From contig JACJYK010000001.1 of assembly GCA_020636135.1 (NCBI GenBank), positions 62,001 to 126,000 on the forward strand: a stretch of DNA of 64,000 nucleotides, in the 5' to 3' direction. The notes under the pieces are model-generated. The model searched no databases. It saw only the letters and a program-made list of their open reading frames with translations, and was not told the DNA's origin. Position 1 is the first letter of the stretch. Each line of letters begins with the position of its first letter. The stretch comes from Lewinellaceae bacterium. GTDB lineage: Bacteria; Bacteroidota; Bacteroidia; Chitinophagales; Saprospiraceae. The translations under genes and the position numbers were made by a program. Shown in pieces: positions 26,257 to 34,089 of this stretch.

Positions 26257-28575
26257 CTACTCCGGCGTGGACCGCATGGTAAACACCAGGTCTCCTCCCG
26301 CCATCAGGTCGCTATGATGGACCTCATGGTTGGACAGCTCCCTGCCATTCCATGTCACCTTACTTACGTACACATTTTCCGGGCTTTGATTTTCGGCTAC
26401 GATCCGGAGTTCCTTACCGTTATCGAGCCGGATCACTGCTTCCTTAACCAGAGGACTGCCCAGGGCGTACACATCCGATCCGGGAGTGACCGGATAAAAG
26501 CCTAGGCTGCTGAAGATGTACCAGGCGCTCATCTGACCTGCATCGTCGTTGCCACACAGGCCATTAACATTGGGAGCATACATCGTATTCAGGATCATAC
26601 GAACCCGGGACTGGGTCTTCTCAGGATGCCCGGTCCAATTGTAAAGATAAGCGATATGGTGCCCCGGTTCATTGCCATGGACATAGTTCCCGATGATACC
26701 ATCACGGGTGATGTCTTCATTCTTTTCGATGTATTCGTCGGCAATCTCCATGGTAAATAAGGAGTCCAGGTGCTGGGAAAACCGCTCCTTGCCGCCCATC
26801 ATTTCAATCATTTCTTCGAGGTTTTGTGGAACATATAACCCATAATTCCAGGCATTCCCCTCGATAAATCCCTGGCCGTGCGTATCCATCGGGTCAAAGT
26901 CTTTGCGAAATTTTCCATTCGCCAACCTGGGACTCATAAAGCCGGTAGCCGGGTTGAACACATTCCGGTAATATTCCGCCCGTTCGGAAAAGGTCTTTTC
27001 AGTAGCCGGATCACCAGCATGCCGTGCCAGCTGAGCGATACACCAGTCATCGTAGGCGTATTCCAGGGTCTTGGTTACCGAGTAGGGGCTTTTATCTTCC
27101 GGCACATAATGGTAGTCCAGATAGTCGCCCAGGCCGGCAAAATAACGGACATTTGCTGTACTTACGGTAGCCTTCAGCGCCGCATTCAGGTCAAAATCGC
27201 CGACTTGTTTGACGGCAGCATCGGCGATAACCGAAACCGCATGATAACCGGTCATGCACCAGTTTTCATTGGCATAGTGACTCCAGACCGGCAGCATGTG
27301 GTGGACGCTCTGCGCCTGGTGGGCCAGCATGCTTTTGATCATGTCGTTATTCCGCTGCGGCTGGATCAGATTAAACAAAGGGTGAAGGGCACGGTAAGTA
27401 TCCCAAAGTGAAAAGATGGTGTAGTTGGTAAAACCGTCAGAAGTGTGGATGTTCTGGTCCAGGCCCCGGTATTGGCCATCAGTATCTTCGTACAGGACTG
27501 GAGACAAACTGGCATGGTATAGGGCGGTATAGAAATTGATTTTATCACCTTCCGTCAGAGTTGTTGCTGCGATTTTAGCCAGTTCATGATTCCATTTCTG
27601 ACGGGTTTCTTCGTGGATCTGGTTGAAATTCCAGTGGGGTATCTCAGCCTTCAGGTTTTTTAAGGCTCCATCCGTACTGACCGGTGACAAAGCCATTTTA
27701 ATTTCAAGTACTTCCCCGGCAGCCATATCAAAATCAAAATAGGCCCTCAGGTTATGGCCAGCCATTTCTGGAAAATTCTCCGTTTGGTCAAATTGCCGGT
27801 AAAAACCGTCGTAAATAACCTTGTCGTATTTTTTGTGTCCGTAATGCTTGAATGGTTTCGAGAATTGCATGGCAAAATATTCCAGGCGCGTACGCGCCCA
27901 TCCTTTGGTCTGCCGGAAGCCGGTGACCAGCGAATCATTCTCCACGCGGATAAACGTCCATACATTTTTATTATCGTGGTAATACACATCGTATACCATG
28001 TCGAGAATGATATGGGCGTCACGAGTTTCCGGAAACGTATACCGGTGGTAACCGACCCGGTCGCTGGTGGTCATTTCAGCCCGGATGCCATAACTGTCCA
28101 GATCGACAGCATAATAGCCAGGCGATGCTACTTCTTTATCGTGAGAAAAGACCGAATAAAATCCTTTTTTCCCTTCCGGCGTAAGCAGGGGTTCCAGAAC
28201 CAGAGGCCCGGTGGTGGGCATCACCAGAAAGTCACCCAGGTCCGAGTGCCCGGTTCCGCTGAAGTTCGTATGTGAAAATCCAATAATGGTGGAATCCCGG
28301 TATTGGTAACCTGCACAGTATTCATAGGTTTCCTTGTTATAACCTCCATCCTCCTCATACATGGGTTCGAAATTGGTTTGGGGACTTAGTTGAACCATCC
28401 CGAAAGGTGCGGTAGCTCCGGGGAACACATGGCCCATTTTGCTGGTTCCGATACGTGGGTTTACGTATTGTGTATAATCTTCTACAGGACTTTCGGATAG
28501 GTTCCCTGGCCGTTCTGTATTGGAGCAGGAGGAAACCAGAAGGATAAACAGAATGGGAATAACTATCAGTCTCAT
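26257..28575 (-). CDS. GH92 family alpha-mannosidase lipoprotein
   Basis: A 772-residue exported glycosidase; the signal ends ILLVSSCSN, with a lipid-attachment Cys at 17. The family start is obvious: YVNPRIGTSKMGHVFPGATA and PFGMVQLSP, followed by SHTNFSGTGHSDLGDF. The C-terminal (alpha/alpha)6 barrel has TGYHAVSVIADA, NEPGHHIAYLYNW and the hallmark GLCGNDDAGQMSAWYIFSSL, whose acidic residues belong to the catalytic and calcium site. GH92 enzymes are calcium-dependent exo-alpha-mannosidases (often alpha-1,2) acting on N-glycans or fungal mannan. With GH18 upstream and GH5 downstream it forms a glycan-degrading group, though gaps of 125-265 nt suggest separate promoters. Confidence 0.95.
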   Translation of the reverse strand: MRLIVIPILFILLVSSCSNTERPGNLSESPVEDYTQYVNPRIGTSKMGHVFPGATAPFGMVQLSPQTNFEPMYEEDGGYNKETYEYCAGYQYRDSTIIGFSHTNFSGTGHSDLGDFLVMPTTGPLVLEPLLTPEGKKGFYSVFSHDKEVASPGYYAVDLDSYGIRAEMTTSDRVGYHRYTFPETRDAHIILDMVYDVYYHDNKNVWTFIRVENDSLVTGFRQTKGWARTRLEYFAMQFSKPFKHYGHKKYDKVIYDGFYRQFDQTENFPEMAGHNLRAYFDFDMAAGEVLEIKMALSPVSTDGALKNLKAEIPHWNFNQIHEETRQKWNHELAKIAATTLTEGDKINFYTALYHASLSPVLYEDTDGQYRGLDQNIHTSDGFTNYTIFSLWDTYRALHPLFNLIQPQRNNDMIKSMLAHQAQSVHHMLPVWSHYANENWCMTGYHAVSVIADAAVKQVGDFDLNAALKATVSTANVRYFAGLGDYLDYHYVPEDKSPYSVTKTLEYAYDDWCIAQLARHAGDPATEKTFSERAEYYRNVFNPATGFMSPRLANGKFRKDFDPMDTHGQGFIEGNAWNYGLYVPQNLEEMIEMMGGKERFSQHLDSLFTMEIADEYIEKNEDITRDGIIGNYVHGNEPGHHIAYLYNWTGHPEKTQSRVRMILNTMYAPNVNGLCGNDDAGQMSAWYIFSSLGFYPVTPGSDVYALGSPLVKEAVIRLDNGKELRIVAENQSPENVYVSKVTWNGRELSNHEVHHSDLMAGGDLVFTMRSTPE

Positions 28576-28700
28576 GATTATTTGGTCAATATAAGGTTGT
28601 CGGAATGGAGGCGAAAATAGTGATTTACCTTCTTTATGTGTCGCTCGAATTAAAGGGACAGGTATCCGGTTAAGGTCCTGTGCAGTCCTGAATTGTGGTT

Positions 28701-29903
28701 CTAGAGTTTAAGTATGGTAAATGTTCGTTTCAGAGAACCGCTCTCCACGATGACGAAATAGGTGCCTTTCGGATAGGGACTTAAATCCACGGATACCTCC
28801 GACTGCTGCATGTAGTGGGATGTCCTCAGGAGGCGTAAGGATTGCGAATACAAGGTGATTTTCAGGTTCTTCTGATCTTCCATTTTGATCTGCAGAACAT
28901 CGTTAGCCGGATTTGGATACAGCGTAATTTTCGAGGTTTCTGTTGCAGTGTAATTAGAAGTAGGGTTGAAAGCAGCAATGGTTTCGGCAATTCGCCGGAG
29001 CAATGAAAGAGGTCCAAACTGGTCTTGTCCGATTTCCCAGATCATTACGCCACTCGTCATGCTAAGCGCCAGTCTGGTTTTATCGGTCATGGTAGGAAGG
29101 CCGTTGTAATAAATTGCCCCGACCTGGTCTGTTTGCGCGTAAGCGCTGTCCCGGGCCACCATATCACCATAAGTGACCGAAATGATGTGATCAAGGTATG
29201 TAAAATCGTAGCCATAAAAGGGTACACCCAGCGTCATCCGGTCTTTGGTTAGTCCTTGCTGGGTCCAGAAGTTGATGGAGCTCACAGCAAAAGAGTAGGG
29301 GGAATGCGGCCCCGGATCATCGGGAGTCCAGGGGCCGGTCAGGTCGTAAACCATTAGATTGACCCAATCAAATGCAGCCAGGGCTTCCGAAGTGATTTGC
29401 GGATAGCGATAACCTCCGGGCAGGGCTGCGGAAAGCATGAAGCCATGGTGTGCGAGAGAATCTTTTAACTCGAGCACGAAACCACTGTAATCATCGTTGA
29501 CGTTATCCCATTCCAGGTCCACATCGACGCCCTGAAGTTGATGCTGGTAAACATACCGGATGATCCCGTGGATGAATTCCGCCCGTCCGGCCGGAGCAAT
29601 CCGGTCTTGCCAGTCGGCAAGTTGAGCAGAGGCCCCGGCCAGAGAAATGAACACGGCAACATTATAGGTATGGGCTTTCGCGACAGCAGCATCAATGGAG
29701 ATGCCATCCGTGATCAGATTGCCTTCCGCATCCGGGTTTGCAAAAGCAATGTTTAAATGTGTCAGGTGATCCAGCTCGATGAACTCCAGTGCATCAAAAT
29801 GATCTGTCAGCAGATAACCGATGGTTTTGAAGGATTGTGCCGGTAATGCAGCCACCGTAGTGCATGTCACGCCAAGCAGGATGATGTTCTTGATGAAAGT
29901 CAT
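28701..29903 (-). CDS. Secreted GH18 chitinase-like glycosidase with T9SS sorting domain
   Basis: A 400-residue enzyme with signal peptide 1-22. The GH18 barrel is marked by HLTHLNIAFANPD, VAVFISLAG and the catalytic strand LQGVDVDLEWDN with the acid Glu131; the usual first Asp of DGxDxDxE is Gln-Gly here, while the DxE pair is kept. Later LMVYDLTGPW and LGVPFYGYDF are typical. Residues ~325-400 (ITLYPNPANDVLQI, ending TFTILKL) are a type A sorting domain for type IX secretion. It should hydrolyse chitin or the chitobiose core of N-glycans; the neighbouring GH92 alpha-mannosidase fits a glycan or fungal-wall target (inference). Confidence 0.9.
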   Translation of the reverse strand: MTFIKNIILLGVTCTTVAALPAQSFKTIGYLLTDHFDALEFIELDHLTHLNIAFANPDAEGNLITDGISIDAAVAKAHTYNVAVFISLAGASAQLADWQDRIAPAGRAEFIHGIIRYVYQHQLQGVDVDLEWDNVNDDYSGFVLELKDSLAHHGFMLSAALPGGYRYPQITSEALAAFDWVNLMVYDLTGPWTPDDPGPHSPYSFAVSSINFWTQQGLTKDRMTLGVPFYGYDFTYLDHIISVTYGDMVARDSAYAQTDQVGAIYYNGLPTMTDKTRLALSMTSGVMIWEIGQDQFGPLSLLRRIAETIAAFNPTSNYTATETSKITLYPNPANDVLQIKMEDQKNLKITLYSQSLRLLRTSHYMQQSEVSVDLSPYPKGTYFVIVESGSLKRTFTILKL

Positions 29904-29989
29904 GAGTTTAAATAATTTGCCGGATACAGCCGGATAGGAGTAAAACTATGAATTGTCCGGAATACACACTCATTTGCGGGTGGTACCGG

Positions 29990-30493
29990 TCAAGCATACA
30001 ATAATGGTGTATTTGATTCGGCGTATTGCTTCATTCGAATGATCCCATGTCGCATCTGTCCGCGCCAGAACAGCTGACCGAATAGCCATTGAGCCGGATA
30101 AACTATGGCTGAATTGGAGATCAGGGTATAGGTCCAGGTGACAGCAATGCCATTGGGGCTGACCTCCACAAAATGCACTTCACCCATAAAAGCCGTAAAT
30201 CCCATGCTCCACTGGCTGAATTCTGTGACACCCCATTTCCAGTAGTGGTTTTCGATCCGTTCATACACCCGGTCAATCCCTATGGGACCGCCCGGCGAAA
30301 GGAGAGATTTGGCGGAATGTGGGATGCGATGCCCGCCAGGCTTCCCCCAGGTCTCATCATCGGAGAACCGGACTACCGCCGGAACCGGACCGTATCCCAC
30401 CAGAAATTGGGTGGCATCACCTAAAATGGGTGTTTTGAATGCCCGCTCCAGGGAACAATTAAATACGGCAGACACGGTAATGATCGTCTTCAT
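29990..30493 (-). CDS. SRPBCC-superfamily (START-like) protein
   Basis: A 167-residue cytoplasmic protein. Ordering of strands and helices matches polyketide-cyclase/START-like folds: ITVSAVFNCSLERAFKTPIL at the N-terminus, GGHRIPHSAKSLLSPGGP, FSQWSMGFTAFMGEVHFVEV, GIAVTWTYTL, and a long C-terminal helix (LFWRGQMRHGIIRMKQYAES). Members bind small hydrophobic ligands in a deep pocket; the ligand is unknown here. It is separated from the cupin gene upstream by a terminator, so it has its own promoter. Confidence 0.7.
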   Translation of the reverse strand: MKTIITVSAVFNCSLERAFKTPILGDATQFLVGYGPVPAVVRFSDDETWGKPGGHRIPHSAKSLLSPGGPIGIDRVYERIENHYWKWGVTEFSQWSMGFTAFMGEVHFVEVSPNGIAVTWTYTLISNSAIVYPAQWLFGQLFWRGQMRHGIIRMKQYAESNTPLLYA

Positions 30494-30527
30494 GTAGTGA
30501 AGATAAACAGACAGGTTGTGCTGCCAA

Positions 30528-30565
30528 TAAAAAAAGGATTTCCTGCTGCCGACGGGAAATCCTTT
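30528..30565 (-). terminator. Rho-independent terminator of the cupin gene
   Basis: On the reverse strand an 11-bp stem (AAAGGATTTCC / GGAAATCCTTT) with an 11-nt loop is followed by a T-run (TTTTTTT on the minus strand). It lies 35 nt after the cupin stop codon and closes that unit. Confidence 0.85.
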
Positions 30566-30599
30566 ATTGGATAAGATAATGGCTCGTTCAAATGACAGG

Positions 30600-30980
30600 T
30601 TACAAATGCTTTGCGTAGTCGATCATACCCTGAAAATCAATGACTACGGCCGGTTCATCTCCAACCGTCCACGCATCATGGCCTGAAGGCAGGATGGACA
30701 CATCTCCCGGATAGCAGTCAAATTCCGTTCCGTCGTCCATCACAACGTGGAGGATGCCGGAAACATGATATTGGAAATGAGGCGCTTCACAGCTGTGGGT
30801 ATTTACGATGGGTTGCACGGAATCGGCCCAGCGCCATCCGGGATCAAAAATGCCACGGCCAATGACGGCCCCTCCAACGTTGATCAGTTCAAGTCTTCCT
30901 TTCGGAAATTCGCGGACCTCATCGGGTGTCCCGAAATTTTTCCATTCCGCCATTTTGGATTTGATTTTTACAGCTTCCAT
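30600..30980 (-). CDS. Cupin-domain protein
   Basis: A 126-residue single-domain cupin. Motif 1 is approximated by THSCEAPHFQYHVSGILHVV, motif 2 by YPGDVSILPSGHDAWTVGDE, with His residues that could bind a metal. The N-terminal part (VREFPKGRLELINVGG) is like small-molecule-responsive cupins of the AraC-ligand-domain type. The function is not known. It is 82 nt downstream of an AraC regulator on the same strand, a common arrangement in which the regulator controls the small enzyme or sensor gene. Confidence 0.8.
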   Translation of the reverse strand: MEAVKIKSKMAEWKNFGTPDEVREFPKGRLELINVGGAVIGRGIFDPGWRWADSVQPIVNTHSCEAPHFQYHVSGILHVVMDDGTEFDCYPGDVSILPSGHDAWTVGDEPAVVIDFQGMIDYAKHL

Positions 30981-31061
30981 TGCTTACATTTTTTAATTAC
31001 TGCAAAGCAATGCAACCACGCCAGAAAGCGATTGTAAAAAGTTCGGCAAGATGGGTATAAT

Positions 31062-31979
31062 TCAGAGTTTCTTGCGCAGTTCCAATGGCGTGCATCCGGT
31101 ACGTTTTTTAATGAAATGCGCGAAGTGGGACTGATCATCGAATTTCAGCTGATAGGCGATCTCGGATATGGATTTATCCGTAGAACCCAACAGGACCTTC
31201 GCTTCGAGCAATAAAATGTCGTGAATGATCTGCAAAGGCGAGCGGCCAAACGTTTCACTAACCACTTCAGTAAGGTGTTTGGAAGAGATGTGGAGCATTT
31301 CCGCATATTCGATCACGGTACGCTTTTCAATAAAATACTTTTCAACCAGCAATTTAAAATGATTGGCCAGTTGCTCACGCCGGTTTATGGTATTCTTTAA
31401 TTCCTTTGCACGCTTTCCATAAATTTCTCTGGTCCGGAGGAGTAAAATAAATACCAGGTTATTTAGAATGGATAATTTCTCGGAAGAAAAGCGGTTGTAT
31501 TCTTCGATTATATTTTTGAATGAGGACTGAATCTGCTCACTCTCTTCCGGAGTCAAATTAATAATATGGGGAGCATCAAAATGGAAATAGGGAAACTCCT
31601 CGGTCAATGGACGGGATAACGATTGCTTCAGAAATTCGGATTTAAAATGGATGCAGTACCCTTTGCAGTTTTTAATATGATCACTGGCATAGAGCGTATT
31701 TTCGGGCACAATGACGAGATCATTGCAATTAAGTTGTAGTTGCTCCGCCCCCAGTTTTACATCATGCTCCCCTTCCAGTAAAAGGTAGACCAGGTTAAAT
31801 TGCCTTCTCAGCGCCGGAATGGTTTCGCAATTTTTATGCTTATCCTCCAGGGTTCCCGGCATGACCATCAGATCGATATCAAAGGGCGCCGGATTCAGGT
31901 TGATCAACCGCTCGAATTTCTCCAGCGTTTCAATATTGATGATTTCTTTTCTTTTCAGGGTTATGCCAGATTTGACCAT
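31062..31979 (-). CDS. AraC-family transcriptional regulator
   Basis: A 305-residue regulator with an N-terminal AraC-ligand cupin (~35-125, including FNLVYLLLEGEHDVKLG and NDLVIVPENTLYASD) and a C-terminal helix-turn-helix pair: RTVIEYAEMLHISSKHLTEV and ISEIAYQLKFDDQSHFAHF, then RTGCTPLELRKKL. It is the best preserved type of AraC/XylS regulator and is unlike the other AraC gene at 21188, so they are not recent duplicates. It precedes the cupin gene on the same strand. Confidence 0.9.
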   Translation of the reverse strand: MVKSGITLKRKEIINIETLEKFERLINLNPAPFDIDLMVMPGTLEDKHKNCETIPALRRQFNLVYLLLEGEHDVKLGAEQLQLNCNDLVIVPENTLYASDHIKNCKGYCIHFKSEFLKQSLSRPLTEEFPYFHFDAPHIINLTPEESEQIQSSFKNIIEEYNRFSSEKLSILNNLVFILLLRTREIYGKRAKELKNTINRREQLANHFKLLVEKYFIEKRTVIEYAEMLHISSKHLTEVVSETFGRSPLQIIHDILLLEAKVLLGSTDKSISEIAYQLKFDDQSHFAHFIKKRTGCTPLELRKKL

Positions 31980-32139
31980 GAGCCAATTGCACTTTGTACG
32001 AAGTTAAGGAAGCTTTGAATACGTTGCTTGAAAAGAAATTCGATGGGTTAATGGCTGTTAAAATATCCGGATAAGCTCTTTATCTCCTTTCTAGCAGCGT
32101 TGCTGCTTTATTGGGTTATGCTGGTGCAGTTAAGTATTC

Positions 32140-32757
32140 CTAACCTGTAAATTGCTCCGCCAGAAAATATACCGTGGTAACAATTAACGGCACCCTGAAA
32201 TTATCATCGAATGGTTTTACCAGAATTTCACTTATTGTTCCAAAAAATACTGCAAGACCGGCAGCCTTCAGGTCGGTATCGGGAAAGATGGTCATGGTGA
32301 TCATTCCTGAAATAAAAAATGCAAGTGACCCTTCCATGGTCTTTTTGCTTGCGGGCCAGAAGTGTTTGCCAATCCATTTGCCCACCAATGCTGCCATACC
32401 ATCGGCGATGAGAAACATCGTATAGCATAAGGTCACCAACTTGACCGGGTATAGGATGGTTAATATCGCCAGGGACCACAGCACCCATGTGGCGCCAATC
32501 AAATGGATATCCTTTGGCTTACTTTCCAACTCTTCCGGCCGCATCAGAAAGGCAAATCGTTTTTGCAGCTGAAGAGCAGCCGTAAAATGCCTGATGCGGA
32601 GCCATTCAAATATTCCTGCCAGGATGGCAAGCGCAACGAACAAACCAATAATGACTGGTCTGTTCGTGGCCCGGTACAGCACGATAAGGACCAATGCCAT
32701 CATCAGATGAATGGACTTCCGCTGCAACTCTGCTTTAATCGGTAAACTCGTTTTCAA
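32140..32757 (-). CDS. Diacylglycerol/polyprenol kinase-family membrane protein
   Basis: A 205-residue polytopic membrane protein with five or six hydrophobic helices. The N-terminal RKSIHLMMALVLIVLYRATN is the usual start of the dolichol kinase/phytol kinase-like CTP-dependent lipid kinase family, and the cytidylyltransferase-like signature is DGMAALVGKWIGKHFW followed by KKTMEGSLAFFISG, with the late motif FGTISEILVKPFDDNFRVPL. It likely phosphorylates a lipid alcohol (polyprenol, phytol or similar) in the inner membrane; the substrate is not determined. It is a single gene, minus strand. Confidence 0.85.
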   Translation of the reverse strand: MKTSLPIKAELQRKSIHLMMALVLIVLYRATNRPVIIGLFVALAILAGIFEWLRIRHFTAALQLQKRFAFLMRPEELESKPKDIHLIGATWVLWSLAILTILYPVKLVTLCYTMFLIADGMAALVGKWIGKHFWPASKKTMEGSLAFFISGMITMTIFPDTDLKAAGLAVFFGTISEILVKPFDDNFRVPLIVTTVYFLAEQFTG

Positions 32758-32928
32758 GTTAATTCGATTGATTTATCCATTCATTCAATGCTCTAAAGAC
32801 TTGTCTCCTGTCTGTAAAGTAAGGATATCCGGATAAATAAGATAACCTCTGGAGATTATGGGCCCATTAAAATGACCCATTGCAATCGTTCGTAGCAAAT
32901 AGCACACCTCCTTTGATCCTGGAGAATT

Positions 32929-32963
32929 AAAAAAGGCCCTTGTGTATACACAAGAGCCTTCTT
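32929..32963 (-). terminator. Rho-independent terminator of the 33900-32986 operon
   Basis: On the minus strand, a 14-bp stem (AAGGCTCTTGTGTA / TACACAAGGGCCTT, one mismatch) is followed by a run of six T, 25 nt after the stop of the small membrane-protein gene. Confidence 0.85.
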
Positions 32964-32985
32964 ATCGAGTAAAAATCTCTTTGGA

Positions 32986-33399
32986 CTATTTCATTTTGCC
33001 ATACAGCCATCCCGTAGCTATACCTCCGGCGATACCACTCAGGGTATTGCCGATGATGTCTAGCGGCATCCAGTTGAGTTCATAAGCTTTGAAGGATACA
33101 TAGGTGAACAAAGATATGACCAGGCCGATCAGACCATAGATGATCAGGCCCGTCATACCACCGCGCATTGCATCTTTAATATTTAGTTTATCCAGTGCCA
33201 GGGCACCGATAAATCCCAGAACCAGGATGGCCAGGATCCAGGCCCAATACGGCATTTCATCCATTTGCCGGGCACAGCCTGCATTTTCTGCCAGCCACTG
33301 ATCGGCTTTGGATCCAAATAGTCCTACGAACCAGATGCTTGAAACGATGGTCCCGGCAACACTGCCAATCAGTGTACCCAAGGTTAATTTTTTGATCAT
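32986..33399 (-). CDS. Four-helix membrane protein of unknown function
   Basis: About 137 residues from ATG 33399 (MIKKLTLGTLIGSVAG); the frame extends eleven codons further, to 33432, which would abut the upstream stop. Four hydrophobic helices are visible: GSVAGTIVSSIWFVGLF, WAWILAILVLGFIGALAL, GLIIYGLIGLVISLF and IIGNTLSGIAGGIATGWLYG, consistent with a small glycine-rich inner-membrane protein. I do not recognise the family. It forms an operon with the secreted SnoaL-like gene and is closed by the terminator at 32929. Confidence 0.7.
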   Translation of the reverse strand: MIKKLTLGTLIGSVAGTIVSSIWFVGLFGSKADQWLAENAGCARQMDEMPYWAWILAILVLGFIGALALDKLNIKDAMRGGMTGLIIYGLIGLVISLFTYVSFKAYELNWMPLDIIGNTLSGIAGGIATGWLYGKMK

Positions 33400-33432
33400 T
33401 TTATTATATTTTAATAGTTGTGAAATTTTCAA

Positions 33433-33900
33433 TTAATATTTTTCCCCTTCTGATGGGACCGTTGTTATTTGCGTTTGTTCGATCATCCATTTGCCTTCTT
33501 TTTTCACCAATACCGCTGAAGTTGTTCCCTTATTTTTTAATGTTTCGCCATTGACTGTAAATTCCACAGTCCCTGACCAGACGATCAGGGCAACATCTTC
33601 ACCTATTAGTTTCGAGTTTTTAACGAGATAGGTGAACTTAGGCTTCGATTCCATCGTGACGTCAAAATTTTGGTAGTAAGCATCCAGCTGGATTAACCCG
33701 CTGGTGATCGTCCCATCCGGATCGACTTCAGTAGCGGTAGGAGTGTAGTAGGCTTTGAGTTTTTCCCATCCGCCCTGATTAAAAGCTCCATACACCTCAT
33801 TGAGGTAGTTTTGGAATTCCGTATTCAGGTCCTTCTGAGCATTCATAATAAGTGTGAACAGCATTGCCATTACTGTAAAAGTCATCTTAAGTGTTTTCAT
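33433..33900 (-). CDS. Secreted SnoaL/DUF4440-like (NTF2-fold) protein
   Basis: A 155-residue protein with a signal peptide (MKTLKMTFTVMAMLFTLIMNAQ). The rest has the NTF2-like cone fold pattern of DUF4440/SnoaL proteins: LNEVYGAFNQGGWEKLKAYY, TITSGLIQLDAYYQNF, VALIVWSGTVEFTVNG and KEGKWMIEQTQIT. Such domains bind small ligands or have minor hydrolytic roles; the function here is unknown. Its stop is followed by the membrane-protein gene, so the pair is likely cotranscribed. Confidence 0.8.
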   Translation of the reverse strand: MKTLKMTFTVMAMLFTLIMNAQKDLNTEFQNYLNEVYGAFNQGGWEKLKAYYTPTATEVDPDGTITSGLIQLDAYYQNFDVTMESKPKFTYLVKNSKLIGEDVALIVWSGTVEFTVNGETLKNKGTTSAVLVKKEGKWMIEQTQITTVPSEGEKY

Positions 33901-34089
33901 GATAGTTTGAATTTGAAAAGTTGATGACTCAAATTTCAGGGTAGATCAGACAGTGGGCATATCAACCTTGTAGCATGGTATATCAAATTTGTCGCCTTTG
34001 TCTAAGAGGTTATAAGCCAATGAATTAGATTTTCATTAAGTTGTTGGCTGACGAAATAGGCGTCCAGATTTGTCAGGAGAAATTGGAAA

